Assembly (NCBI GenBank): GCA_009760855.2
Contig: WPIO01000173.1
Location: 221,501-285,500 of the forward strand
Origin: Cristatella mucedo
Taxonomy: Eukaryota > Bryozoa > Phylactolaemata > Cristatellidae
Reading direction: 5' to 3'
DNA: 64,000 nt
How positions within the stretch are numbered: position 1 is the stretch's first letter; each line of letters opens with the position of its first letter. The position numbers and the translations under genes are program-made. Below, piece after piece: positions 10,270 to 20,885 of this stretch. The notes below the pieces were generated by a model. That model ran no database searches. It had not been told where the DNA came from and saw only the letters and a program-made list of their open reading frames with translations.

Positions 10270-12370
10270 TGAGAATTTTGCCTGGTGGACTACAATGGCC
10301 ACGTCGCATGCAGCAATCCAACTCAATCCTCGGAAATTGCTGCAATCTCCTGCTGAGAGACCAGAAGTCGTGTGCTAGAATCTTCAACTACGATTGCACA
10401 CCGCTCTACTCTTCAATTATAGTGTACTCGCATAATTTCACTGTTACTTCCTTGTATATTCTGCAGCAATACATTGCAATTGACTGCAACGGCCCGGGCC
10501 AGTACGTCAATCCATCATAACCAGCCTCAAACGACCTGAATGCGTACACTTTAAGCTCTAATACAGATTGCGAGTTGCTTCAATGATTGGTAATTGTGCA
10601 ATCGTACAAGGTCACTGTAAGTTGCTCCATTATTTAGTTCTTGTTTAATCGCATCACTTTCTGTAAAAATTCCTTAAACCACTCGGCAGCAATGCAATGC
10701 GATTGACGGCAAGGGCCCGGACCAATACGGGGATTTACCACCAACCTGATGCAAAAAGTCCTGCCATCTGATCTGGCAGTGCTCCGATTGTGAATGGATA
10801 TTGGAATGTGCTCTGGTAAAAGTCAACTGCATCACTTTAAGCGAATGAGCTCGTACAATATCGAGCACTGCATGACAATCTACGCAATGGTCAGCTTGAA
10901 GCAGGAAATCGCTACAATACGTAGCGAACTAACCTCAATTTAGCTGCCCTTGTGCCGTTTGCCACTGTATTTCACATTAAATATGTTCTAAAAGCAAACC
11001 TTCGAAGTTTCTAGCCATTTTGCACGATAATTGCCAATAATTCACGGCAATAAACTGCAACGGCAGAGGCCTATACCAAAATCCATGGAAAATCGACGAG
11101 GAATTGGGTGCACCATGCTAGAATTCTCATTACACATAACATCTCACTGGTCGCGTTCTGCCTGCTGCGACCGTTTAATCTTTAGCAATTCATGGCAATT
11201 GAGGGGAATGACCCAGGAAAATAAGGAAATCCATTATGATCCATCACAAATCGCAGGAAAGTGACTGGGCCGATGTCAAGTTTTCCTCATGCACCACAGC
11301 GAACTGTGTTTAAAGTGCAATCGCACCTTTTTAACCGATGGCGTACATACAATCGCCAGCAATGACTAATAGTAATAACAATAATGCACTTGATAAAGCT
11401 CTCTCATTGAACTCAATCTCTGTCTAGGCGCTTTACATGGCAATCGAAAGCAATGGCAGGGCCCATATGCCAACTTTCGCCGAATTGATTATAAATGAAC
11501 AGCACGGAGCATCAGCTGTCCTTACATCAAACATTCCGCTGCCTATAGATTGAACTGTGACATTTTTAAAATGCTTTGCTCGTTAACTTTGAGCTGTGCC
11601 CGGCGATCCACAGGAAAGTTATAGTACTGTAAGAAATAGCACCCGTCTCTGAAAAATTCCCCAAAATCGGCTACTTAACGCTCCAATTTTGCACGTATAT
11701 TAAAAAGCACCCTTCAAAGTGCAACCACATAGTTTTATACTACTTTTGCTTCCAAAATCTCGGGCAATGAATGGAAATCTATGGCAATGGCTTGGCTTAA
11801 AGCAGCAAGCAATCAATAATAGTCAGTGGCAAACCAACCGCCTATTGGCCGTGCAAAGTTCTGATTGTCGTTGCAGGTAGTATTTCACAGAGTTCAAAAG
11901 TAAACGGTGGAGTGTGTAGGCTATGTTTGCCCATTCATTGTCAACTATGCGGGCAATTGATATCTTGGTCATGGCCAACACAGAAAATCGCAGAAAAATT
12001 GGCAAGAGTAGCTTTGGGGAACTTACAACTCTTCTTTCACGAAACAAGTCTAACTGGTGCTCTCACCTAATTTGCAGCCACTGTTCTCGTTCAATTGATG
12101 TGAATGTTCAGCAATGGCCAGAAATGGCCATGGGAAATTAGCTAATCCATAACGGTCCGTTACAAGTGGGCCAAAACTAGCTAAGAGAAGCTCTAGACTT
12201 CTCAGGCGTATTGCAGTTCACTGTATTAGGAGTGCAACAACATCCATTTGAAAATCTGAGAACATACGATCTGTGGCAATGCTCAGTAATCGACGGCCAT
12301 GGCCTGCCTTCTACCACTATCCATATATCCACAGTTTACAATTGTAGTTATCATACCACATAACGTTCAC
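10270..12370. repeat. Degenerate satellite, period about 170 bp
   Basis: A core close to GGCAATTGACGGCAATGGCC, followed by a purine-poor segment and an AATCCAT block, recurs near 10293, 10473, 10690, 10872, 11040, 11190, 11455, 11600, 11770, 11935, 12100 and 12285. After removing a 75-base LINE insert the spacing is about 150-215 bases. Second landmarks recur between cores, for example GTGCTAGAATCTTC near 10370 and ATGCTAGAATTCTC near 11116. The monomers are heavily diverged, so this is an old tandem array rather than an active satellite. No coding frame was seen. Confidence 0.6.
11368..11443 (-). mobile_element. Very short LINE A 3' tip
   Basis: Only the tail and 3' hairpin are present (GCACTTGATAAAGC and CTAGGCGCTTTACAT), inserted inside the degenerate satellite. 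An extreme 5' truncation. Confidence 0.8.
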
Positions 12371-12539
12371 TGTGCATGCACATACTGCCTCTTTTTCCGC
12401 TCAATCTTGGACAATTCTTGGTTAGCGATAGCATCGACAAATGTGCCTGTGATGCAGTGAGCTGTTCCAAAGACAACGCCAGGAACAAATATAAAATTGC
12501 CGTGACACTCTGCAAGTAAATGCTTTTGTGTTAAGGTCT
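12371..12539. other. Spacer, nothing recognised
   Basis: No motif recognised between the satellite and a LINE A fragment. Confidence 0.3.
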
Positions 12540-12925
12540 ACAGCCTTCTGGTAAAGCGAGGTTTCAGTGTCTTTGATAGGAACGGCAGAAGGGAGACTGG
12601 AAGGAAGTTGCAGAAGTTGTCTTGGTCTAGCTTGGCTTTTCTGAGTAGTTGTTTGACTACAACCTTCTGTGAGATATGCTGATACTTAACGTGAGGCTAA
12701 TAACGTAATAATATTGTCAGCTATGCATGTCAGCAGAAAATCAATACAATCGTAGAAACGGGTAAGTGGAGATAGGATCCAAAGGTCTAGTTGTCTTCTT
12801 TGATTGGAATATGAACTTCAGGACGACGTTACTAATGGCCACCTTGAATGTAATCACTAAGGTGCTGCAAGGAATTGAAGAAAAAACCAGGACCTGCTGT
12901 GCTAAGTTCATTACGAAACCGCCCT
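12540..12925 (-). mobile_element. LINE A fragment, pre-RT region
   Basis: The minus strand matches the segment upstream of the RT core (the LLKK...NYRPVSLLPFLSK-like region and the part before it); compare 14790-15100 and 20740-20890. Stops throughout. Confidence 0.5.
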
Positions 12926-13029
12926 CATTCGAATCCCCTTCAAGTTCGAGTTTCAACTTACTTTTTCAAATATAAACAGTTAGAACTAAGTTTACAAGTC
13001 GTCGTAGTAGTAGCAGTAATAGAAGTCCA

Positions 13030-13245
13030 TTTACTTTAAGCAACCTTAAGTAGCTTAAAGTTTGAGCTTGCTAGTCTGGAACTGCACGGATCAATTGGCC
13101 GTGCATGTGTAACATTCCGTCTCGAATTGTCTAACTCACTGCTTGCTGGTCTACTGGCTAGAAATTTATTGTACTTGCAATTGGTGCGTAACTTTGCAGC
13201 AAGGCTTCTCAGTCGTGGCTTCGCAGTTGCAAAATCATACGAATT
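13030..13245 (+). mobile_element. LINE A thumb-region fragment
   Basis: Matches the stretch coding TSRLDFCNSLLTGL...QLVQNSAARL in decayed form (TGTCTAACTCACTGCTTGCTGG is diagnostic). Confidence 0.6.
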
Positions 13246-13279
13246 CCCCGTAAGAGGAAGTGGCATAGTGCTTATGGTA

Positions 13280-13765
13280 GTGGGGAGTAGATCTGACAGG
13301 TATACTGAAGTAAAAAAATAAAGGAACCTAAAAGTGAGTGACAGAAAGTCAAAGTAGATATTCGACTAGGAGACAGTGCAGATCAACGGGAGGTTGTTCG
13401 ACGTGGCAACTTGTATGTGCTTATCAGACAGCCAAAGCTGCAGAGTTCAGCACCAAGTGCAAGCGAGTGATAGGATGCCATAAACGGGTGTTATGTCTAA
13501 AATGCTGATACAGATTTATATCTAGTTACCGTGTCAAAGCAAGTTAGATTTTAGCAATTTGATGCAGCTGAAAGTACACATGTGTGGAGCAGATTTACTC
13601 ATCAAATAAAAGGCGTCATTCCATGGAACAGGTAAACTTTGTGAGTATTCAATAGCAAATATACAGGCAGATCCAATCGCGGGCATCAGCCTAAGTTAAA
13701 AATCACACTCGGTTTGCCCATTACAAGTAGGCTTTTGTATAATCATTCAATTTAGGAAAGCTTGC
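13280..13765 (-). mobile_element. LINE A fragment
   Basis: Minus-strand match running from the APAYLSDLLPHQ region back through the VMGKPS region (GGTTTGCCCATTACAAGTAG near 13710). It converges on the + fragment just before it, giving an inverted pair. Confidence 0.65.
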
Positions 13766-13839
13766 TACTTTAAATATGCGGTTGTCATCAATACAAACAG
13801 TAAAAGAGTTGGAAGGATTCGGAGTGCTTGAGGCTACGA

Positions 13840-14325
13840 AGCTATCAATTCTTTGGCTCCAGCCTATCTTTCAGATCTACTCCCTCACCAGGCGTACCAC
13901 CCACTTTTTTGAATCCAACAGTTTACCAAGACCTCGTACACACCTCAAATCCTTTGGAGACCATGCATTGAGTTTGATTGCTTACAAAGCCTGGAACTCT
14001 CTCCCAACTTGCGTCAGAACATCGCCTGACTTGACTAAATTTAAAAATATCTTACAAACACATATATGTAGGACAGCATTTAGTTAGTCCCTGTGCTTTG
14101 TCCTTCCTGTGCTTATGCGTGCTGACACTTTGCATGCTGCCACTAACCCCAGTTGTATGCTGATCCTGTGCATGTCGCCCCTAACCATGTTATTTATGGT
14201 GTTTATCAAGCATGACATTACTCACCATTCAATTGCATTTCCCTTTTGCGGCAAATGTAAAACACCTAAAAAAAGATCGAGTTCTCTGGGAGCGCTTCAA
14301 AAAGTGCATTATTATTATTACTGTT
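13840..14325 (+). mobile_element. LINE A 3' part
   Basis: Covers LWLQPIFQIYS-type sequence through RTSPDLTKF, stop, 3' UTR, a damaged hairpin and a short ATT tail. Confidence 0.8.
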
Positions 14326-14559
14326 ATCAAAAGGGAAGGCACAACTGAATGTCGTCAGCATTGGAATGAGAGCCTAGATTTAGCTTGGCAATCACATCGG
14401 CCAGAGGGACAGTATAAACTGTTAAATGAATCTGGCCGAAGCGTAAGGCCTGAGTTACCCCGTTCTAAAGTTGCTCATTGGATGATATTTGTTCATTCAC
14501 ATCATTAGTCTGGAGTCTCCCATCTAGATTAGACCTGAAAAGTTGCAGTGTGGTGCTAG
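14326..14559. other. Unassigned spacer
   Basis: No domain or repeat recognised. Confidence 0.3.
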
Positions 14560-15354
14560 TGATACCTAGAGGAGAGGTGAGGCGATCAAGAAGGACTTAG
14601 TCGTCTGTATATTATTAGCAGCTGCCAAAAGATCGTGATAAACAAACAAAAATTCTCTATTTAAGTCTGTATTCCTAAGTAGTTCATTAAAAAGTGGAAG
14701 CAATACTGATTCTGTGGAGTGATTATCTTTTAAACAAGATTGGAACTTACTGACTAGGTTTGAAGCTTTAATATATGAGTTCGGCTAGTCCGCCACGACT
14801 TGTTCCAGTATTTTTGATATGATTTGTAAAAGGAAGGCTGGGCGGAAATTGTTGAAGTTCTCATAGTCCACATTCTTTTGTTGAGTATTATCCTGACTGC
14901 AGCCTTTTCGGAAGTTGCTGGGACACGAATTGAGACTAAATATATATTTATAATGTTAGTTATGTATTTCAGAAGCACATATATGCATATTACAAGGAGA
15001 TAGTTGAATCGGGCATAGAGGAAAAGTTGTCTTCTTTGATTAAGATGTACATTTCAGGATGAAGCCACGATGGGCCTATTTGAACGTGAAGATTGCGGAG
15101 CTGCAGAAATTGAGGGAGCGGATTCCAGGGTAGATGCTGCAGGGTAGATGCTGACCATAGGGATTGACGCCCCGATCTTGTCTGTCATGTCGAAAAATAA
15201 GTTAGAGAAGCAATTAATTGGATCATTTAAGGATATATATGTCAGGAGCTAATTTTGGATTCCTTAAGTTTATGTTGGATGGTAGACACACGAGATTTTG
15301 GATTAGCATCTAAGACTCAACAATGTCCTTAGAGAAGCTAGAATTCACCTTAGC
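14560..15354 (-). mobile_element. LINE A RT N-terminal region
   Basis: The minus strand contains the counterpart of NHSTESALL (AGTGATTATCTTTT and flanks) and the segments upstream of it. 5' region of ORF2, decayed. May belong to the same insertion as the next copy, separated by a deletion. Confidence 0.55.
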
Positions 15355-15735
15355 TAGTAATAGTATTAGTAATAATGCAATAATGCACTTGATAAAGTGC
15401 CCTCTGAGAACTCAATATCTCTCTTCGTGCTTTACATTTGCTGCAAAGGGAAAAGCAATTGAATGGTGAGTAATATCATGCTTATAATACAAACAAAATG
15501 AGCATCATGGCTAGGGTGGCATGCACAGGTCAGCATGCAAATCTGGTTAGTGATAGCATTCACAGTGTCAGAGCGCATAAGCACACGAAGGACGAGTCAC
15601 AGGGACTCACTAAAGCTGTCCTAAATAGATGTATTTTTAAGTTCTTTTTAAATAAGGTCAAGTCAGGAGATGTTCTGACGAAGGTCGGGAGGGAGCTCTG
15701 GGCTTAGGGAGCATACGTACTAAGCTAGAATACGT
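15355..15735 (-). mobile_element. LINE A 3' end
   Basis: AAT-rich tail, damaged hairpin, 3' UTR and C-terminal coding part on the minus strand. Confidence 0.8.
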
Positions 15736-15827
15736 TTGGTTATGATTCACAGGAGTCTTCTCATGCCTGTCTTTGGAAAGTCGCGCCTGATCTTTGACAT
15801 AGTTTTCAAGCATAGGCTTCGCCGATA

Positions 15828-16339
15828 TACCATATTTCCGCATAAATAAAATGTGTCTTATACAAAGTTTTCCATACCCCTCGACCATGGTGCGTTGTAT
15901 ATATGGGTGTGTCTTATGTAAAATATGGTTTACATAAATAATTGAAAACCAGCTTCTTATATATGGGTACGACTTAAAGTTAGGTATGCCTTATAATCGC
16001 AAAAATACGGTATGCCAGGAACTCAACCCATCCACTATTATCCCGGCGGCAGGTAAGAATAAAGAATAATCGTTACGATTCTGCTTCAGAAAATCCTTTA
16101 ATCTTAATTAAAAATGGTAATGATACCATGTTTACATTCTGCAGGTGATGAAACATCAGACACATGTTTACTTTTAATAATAGAAAAGAAACGACTGGAT
16201 ATAAGTGGCTCTGTGAGGCAGATGGCTAGGCCGCGTGCGTCTTATGCAATTTCTTTTTTAAATAAATCCTCACGTCCCGTGCCTTATATACGGGTGGGTA
16301 TTGAAATTAGGTGCGTCGTATATGCAGGAAAATATGGTA
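15828..16339. mobile_element. Inverted-repeat DNA element(s), MITE-like
   Basis: The left end CCATATTTCCGCATAA at 15830 is mirrored by two right ends: one ending at 16010 (reads CCGTATTTTTGCGATTATAA on the minus strand) and one ending at 16337 (reads CCATATTTTCCTGCATATA). Each is bordered by TA, as expected of a TA target duplication. Subterminal GTGTCTTATA / GCGTCGTATA motifs recur. This fits a non-autonomous element of the TA-duplicating superfamilies (Tc1/mariner/pogo-like by target site), possibly one copy of 181 bases inside or beside a longer one of 508 bases. No transposase frame is visible. Confidence 0.6.
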
Positions 16340-16355
16340 GTTATCTAACTGTAGT

Positions 16356-16503
16356 TGCAGAGCTGGTTTTTTCCAGCGGATAAGGGCCCCGACCAAGGTC
16401 TGGCTGAGGTCACAGGCTCAAGACCCGAGGAATATGTGAGGCGCCTGAATAGAAATTAAGTTCTCTTGGTGCGCTATACAAGTAAATTATATATTTTATA
16501 TAC
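16356..16503 (+). mobile_element. SINE-1 copy
   Basis: Damaged tRNA-like head (CGACCAAGGTCTGGCTGAGG, B-box region GGCTCAAGACC), tail AGAAATTAAGTTCTCTTGG and an AT-rich end. Confidence 0.75.
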
Positions 16504-16509
16504 TGTTGA

Positions 16510-17450
16510 AGGTAGACCGTGGATTTTCAGGGCCAGGGCTCAAGTTGGCTTAGTCTGAGCTACAAACTCGTTGGGTATGTTAAGTAATGTCGTGTCATAG
16601 CAGTGTGCTAATGATGACATTTCAGGAAAGGATTGAACAGCATAGGTGAAGCAAATGTCTCTCATGGTCATCACCAATGTCAAGGTTATTGCGATTTTGA
16701 GAATCACATGTATTTTTAAATTAATTTGAGGGCCGACATTGCTGAGTGAATAAGGTTTGCATGTAGTTAGACGAGCAGACGTTGTTGGGGATAATAGGTA
16801 ATTAATAATTGGTTATAATAAGGTAGCCTGCAGTTTTCGGAGAAGATTTGGTCGAGTGAGTGACTCTTGATGTGAATAGGGCAATGCGAATGGGTACAAG
16901 AGCCAAGGAGTCAGCCAGGGTATGAAATTCGGTGCTAAAAGTTTCACATAAGTAATTAAAATGAACGTTAAAATTACACACAATGAGTAAGGATCAATTT
17001 CTTGCACGCAAAATAGAAGTGATATCGGAAAAATTTCTGACAAAGAGCGTTTGGTGGTTGGGTGTGGTAAACTGCAGCGACTATCAGTAGCTTGTTTTTG
17101 GGTGAACTCTAAACAATAAATTCGTAAGACTGCTTTGAAGGAACTCTAAAGGACTTGAAATTGGACAATGAGCGTTTTACAAAGCAATTCAACCTACAAC
17201 TTGTTTGACTGATTTAGAGGTGTGAAAGTAGGATAAGACCGTCAGGATTTTGTCGGCTATGATATGTTGGATTTTAGCAAAGTTATGGTCAAGGCGAGTA
17301 GGCCAACGCTTTTTTCATGAATAAAAGTTGCATATTATATGAGTTTATTGAACATTTAGAAAACATACCAAGGGCATCAAGGAGATTCTTAAAGTTGGTC
17401 GGTCGAAGTTACAGCATGAATGACGAGAAGTCTAATACAACTGTAAGGTG
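16510..17450 (-). mobile_element. LINE A endonuclease region, old
   Basis: The minus strand resembles 53700-54330 (for example the ACATAAGTAATTAAAATGAA block against the endonuclease GDLN...FDY region). Strongly decayed and assigned by local matches only. Confidence 0.4.
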
Positions 17451-17783
17451 TACGATCTTTTGATTTCCGTTTAAGTGCAATTCTCGCGGTTATACTTCTA
17501 TGGCTGTGTAGTCACAGATGAAAACAGTGCATATTTTCAAAGACATGGCAGCAAGATTGATCACCAGTCTTTAACAGTAACAGAATGCCCATTCAAAACT
17601 CGAGCCTGAGATAAACCTTACCCTTCCTAAACTCTTAATCCAAGTCCAACAATAACTGCGGATTCTTCGAGTGGTGTAGTGAGCATTCTTTATTTTGAAT
17701 CGATCATTCGTTTCATGATTTAGATCTTTGCTTTGGATCTTCATGTCGTCTATATATGGTGCTTAAACATTTTTTTCATCTAG
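17451..17783 (+). other. Intron of gene 1, no feature seen
   Basis: AT-rich. Ends in a strong polypyrimidine tract, TTTTTTCATCTAG, immediately before the exon. Confidence 0.4.
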
Positions 17784-17930
17784 GTTTCGCAGAACTGAAG
17801 TCAGAAGACACGAGCAATCAGGATGCCATTCAAAAGCCAGCAGCTGGTGTCGAGAAACGGCTGAAGTTATTGCAGGAGCTGCGAAAGAAGGTGCGAGATG
17901 AGGAAGGCAGGCTCGCCATTAAATTGCAAA
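17784..17930 (+). CDS. Gene 1 internal exon, paralogous coiled-coil module
   Basis: Internal exon of 147 bases with a clear acceptor (TTTTTTCATCTAG) and donor (AAA/GTATGTAC). Both borders are in phase 1, so the exon is symmetric. It encodes about 49 residues: a variable start (FAELKSEDTSNQD) and a helical basic-acidic block (EKRLKLLQELRKKVRDEEGR). The exon at 62964-63104 encodes the same module: NQD, ERRLQLLQELQKKLRHEEGR and the same phase. Conservation of the protein between two otherwise unlike loci is strong evidence that both are real exons. The module probably extends the coiled coil that would oligomerise a TRIM-like protein; that role is inferred from position after RING/B-box in gene 2. 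Confidence 0.75.
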
Positions 17931-18080
17931 GTATGTACAGGTGAATCCTTGGAGCGCACGTTTCATATTTTGTTTCTGGTCTCTAGAATTGGATTGAACT
18001 CTGCATTGATCTCGTCGATATTTCTACATGTGACGTCCGTAACAAACCCTTGCACTGTATGCACTTGAACTTAGCTATCC

Positions 18081-18265
18081 ACTGAAAAGAAAATTCCAGC
18101 TGATTAAACAGCCTCTTTTTGTATAGTGGCAGAAGAGCCTTTACGGCTATTACCACTGCTTGCAGTGGCGATAAAGAATTCCCCACTGCAGGAATCGAAC
18201 CCACGACCTCGGGACCAAAGTCGTGAAAGCAACCGCCTTACCCAGTGTGCAATCACGGTTCACCA
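18081..18265 (-). mobile_element. SINE-2 copy, best preserved
   Basis: On the minus strand: A-box-like CACTGGGTAAGGCGG, B-box GGTTCGATTCC preceded by GAGGTCGTG, then a hairpin-rich body (CTGCAAGCAGTGG) and a TTAATCAGCTGGAATTTTC end. Typical tRNA-derived SINE architecture; the 3' part is unlike LINE A. Lies in the intron of gene 1. Confidence 0.75.
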
Positions 18266-18509
18266 CAGGGCAATTTATTTGATTACTTCTTACTTACGGC
18301 CACTGTTCACATCTATGCTAAGTTCTGTCTAGAATATTTTAAACTTCCAGGATGGATTTATAGACGGGCTCTAGAAAAGGTACCCGAATCGCCATTGAGC
18401 TTCGCGGCTACTCATCAGACTAGAGAGTTGCTCAGAAAAATGCACCATAAGACGACTAAACCTCCATCACGGAGCAATAGAACTCATTGCTACACAATCC
18501 ATTACTTAA
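18266..18509. other. Unassigned spacer
   Basis: An open frame of 147 codons crosses it (18245-18688) but mixes spacer and SINE sequence, so it is not believed. Confidence 0.3.
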
Positions 18510-18690
18510 GATGCCCTGCTGTGGCTCAGGGCTTAGGGCGTTTGCCTTGCATGACTAAGGTCATGGTGAACGCATTCCCATTCGACGTCCGAGATCGTGA
18601 TCACGAACCCTTCGGCATATGTGTGAAGCATGACGAGAGATTTAGTACTCTTCCGGTTAAAGAGGTGTATTATATATTATCTTTTTAAAG
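18510..18690 (+). mobile_element. SINE-1-related copy, diverged
   Basis: Head GTGGCTCAGGGCTTAGGGCG resembles a tRNA A-box region. The tail GAAGCATGACGAGAGATTTA is a damaged version of the SINE-1 tail and is followed by ATTATATATTATC. Confidence 0.55.
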
Positions 18691-19078
18691 CTCATGAAAT
18701 ACAAAGTATCATGTGGAATACGTGATGCAAAGCCGGTCAAGTATGATGCTTACACATGAAGGAACGTACCATATCTAACTATTTGATCCGTGGTTATTAT
18801 CCTGCACTGATTCATGCTAATGTTTTACTCAAATCACTTGGGAGCCCAAAAGAAATTAAGACACAAATTCTGATAAGATGAGTAGGGCAGGCTATTCAAG
18901 GACTCAAATGGGAGCATATTAAAATACATTTTGGATTGCAGATTATTATGAGGTCAGAGAATGTATAGGACTTTTAGGGTTGACATCTCAGTTTTATTTT
19001 ACCCCTCACAGTTTATCGATGTGAAATAATTAAAGGCAGCAGGATTTAGTATTGGACTGAATTACTAGCTCTATTAAG
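18691..19078. other. No gene recognised
   Basis: AT-rich intronic sequence with no repeat signature I can name. Confidence 0.3.
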
Positions 19079-20885
19079 CTATAATATTAATAGAACTACT
19101 AACAACTCGTTTGATACAAATCCCTCAGACAAATCAGTCTCTTTCTCAGGGCTTTACGTGTCCTCCAAATAAAACACGATCCATTGGTTGGTGGCAGCAT
19201 GCTCAATAACCACAACAATAACATGGTTTGGGGTGATATTCACACTGTCGGTTTGCAAGAATGGTTAGTTGCAGCATGCACCGTTTCAGCAGGCGGAAGC
19301 ACATACAGATTGCATCATGGCGACCCGACTAGATGCTATGATAACTAGTTGCTTTTTAATTTTTGCCTTGCTGATTTGGTCTAGTGGTTAAGGTGCTCGC
19401 CCCGACCAAGGTCTGACTGAAGTCGTGGGTTCGAGCCCCGAGGCATATGTGAAGCGCCTAAATAGAGATTAAGTTCTCTTGGGGCGCTATATAAATGAAT
19501 TATATATTATGTAATTATATATTTTTCTTAAACGTGGTCAATTGAGGGGTTGGTGTTACACGAGTTGGCGTTAGTTTCAGGTTTTAAGATCATGAGAACT
19601 TAAAAAGGCGCGGTCTCCAAAGGATTTCAGTTTGTACGAGGTATAAAAAAACTTTTGGATTCCAACGAGCGGATGGTACGATGCTGGGCCTCGTGAGGGA
19701 GTAGATTTGAGAGATAGGCTGGAGCCAAAGAATAAGGTGACCTAAAACTGAGCGACAAAACTTTAAATTCGATACGTTGCTTGACTGGTAGCCAGTGCAG
19801 GTCGGCGAGAAGTCGTGTGATGTGGCAACTGCGACGCTCACGACAGACAAGTTCAAGTGAGAGTTTTGCGCCAACTGTAAGCCCCTGATTGCAAAGGCCG
19901 GTAGACCGAGAAGTGAGCTACACAAGTCCAGACGGGATGTCGCAAATGCACGGACTAACTTAAATGTGGTATCTCTCACTAAATAAAATCCGAATTTTAA
20001 CTAAATTTTGTAGATGAAAGAAGGCAGACAGGATTGTATAGCTGATGTGGTCGTCTGACGAAAAATACTCTGAAACTTTAAACTTGGATTGTGTGCATAT
20101 TAAACTAAGGATATCCTGGCAGAACCGATTTTGAGCATTAGCCTTTCCAATTTCTAAAGAACGCTTGGTTTAGGGTTTAGGTGCTAGTAATTTTGTTCAA
20201 TAATCATCCAGTCTAAGAAAATTTGCTGCCATCAAATTGCTAATGTCATCAGCACCTAAATCAAGTGAGTTAACAGAATTCAACATGATAGACGGCTGGA
20301 AGGGATCAAAGCAAAAACGCAACTTACATCCACATAGAAGTTGACCCCAAAATTGTGTTTGGAAATCATACCGTAAAAAAAGGTAGCAAGAAATGTAGCA
20401 AGCATGGACTTCTGAGGTACCACATATTTCAGAGGTACCTCAGATTAGCTCTGTCCAATGAAAACGCCACTCTGGGGTTTCCAACTGAGTTAGGAATTTA
20501 ATTATTGCAGTGCAATGCCAGTTATGCCTTGGCGAGATGAGAGGCGCTTAAGATGGACTTGGTAATCGACTGCATGAAAAGCTGCCGAAAGATCGAGAAA
20601 ATCAAGCAGAGATAGTTTACCTATGTCATCCCTAAATAGGTCGCTGTACACCCAAAGCAATGCTGACTTTGTGGAGCGATTAACGCTGAAACCAGACTTG
20701 AAATTAGTAGAAATGCTTTAAGTTTAAATGAATGAGTTCAGCTGGTCTTCAACTACTTGTATCGATGTCTTTGATAATAACTTAACAGGGGAGACTGGTC
20801 TTAGATTATTAAGTTCTCTTGATCTAGTGCTGCTTTCTTGGGTTGCGGCCCTTCTAAGACCTTTCTGCTCTCACATGCCTTGAAC
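19079..20885 (-). mobile_element. Long LINE A copy interrupted by SINE-1
   Basis: Minus-strand copy from the tail (decayed) through the 3' UTR, thumb (AASRLDLCSSLL-like, in the frame at 19590-19979) and RT core to the pre-RT region near 20880. A SINE-1 has inserted at 19365-19522. Many stops. Confidence 0.75.
19365..19522 (+). mobile_element. SINE-1, best-preserved copy, nested in LINE A
   Basis: tRNA-like head with near-perfect promoter boxes: TGGTCTAGTGGTTAAGGTGC (A-box, as in Glu/Gly-type tRNAs) and GGTTCGAGCCC (B-box). The tail GTGAAGCGCCTAAATAGAGA, TTAAGTTCTCTTGGGGCGCT then matches the 3' hairpin of LINE A almost base for base, followed by ATAT-rich sequence. It splits the 3' region of a LINE A copy of opposite orientation. 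The body is not a functional tRNA: there is no acceptor stem closing the head. Confidence 0.9.

Noticed and set aside
18181-18265. tRNA gene on the minus strand
   Set aside because: Same reason: repeated in the window with a shared non-tRNA body.
18245-18688. 147-codon plus-strand gene
   Set aside because: Spans the edge of SINE-2, spacer and a SINE-1-like copy; no protein-like conservation.
19371-19450. Functional tRNA gene
   Set aside because: A- and B-boxes are good but no paired acceptor stem closes the unit, and the sequence continues into a LINE-like tail; it is a SINE head.
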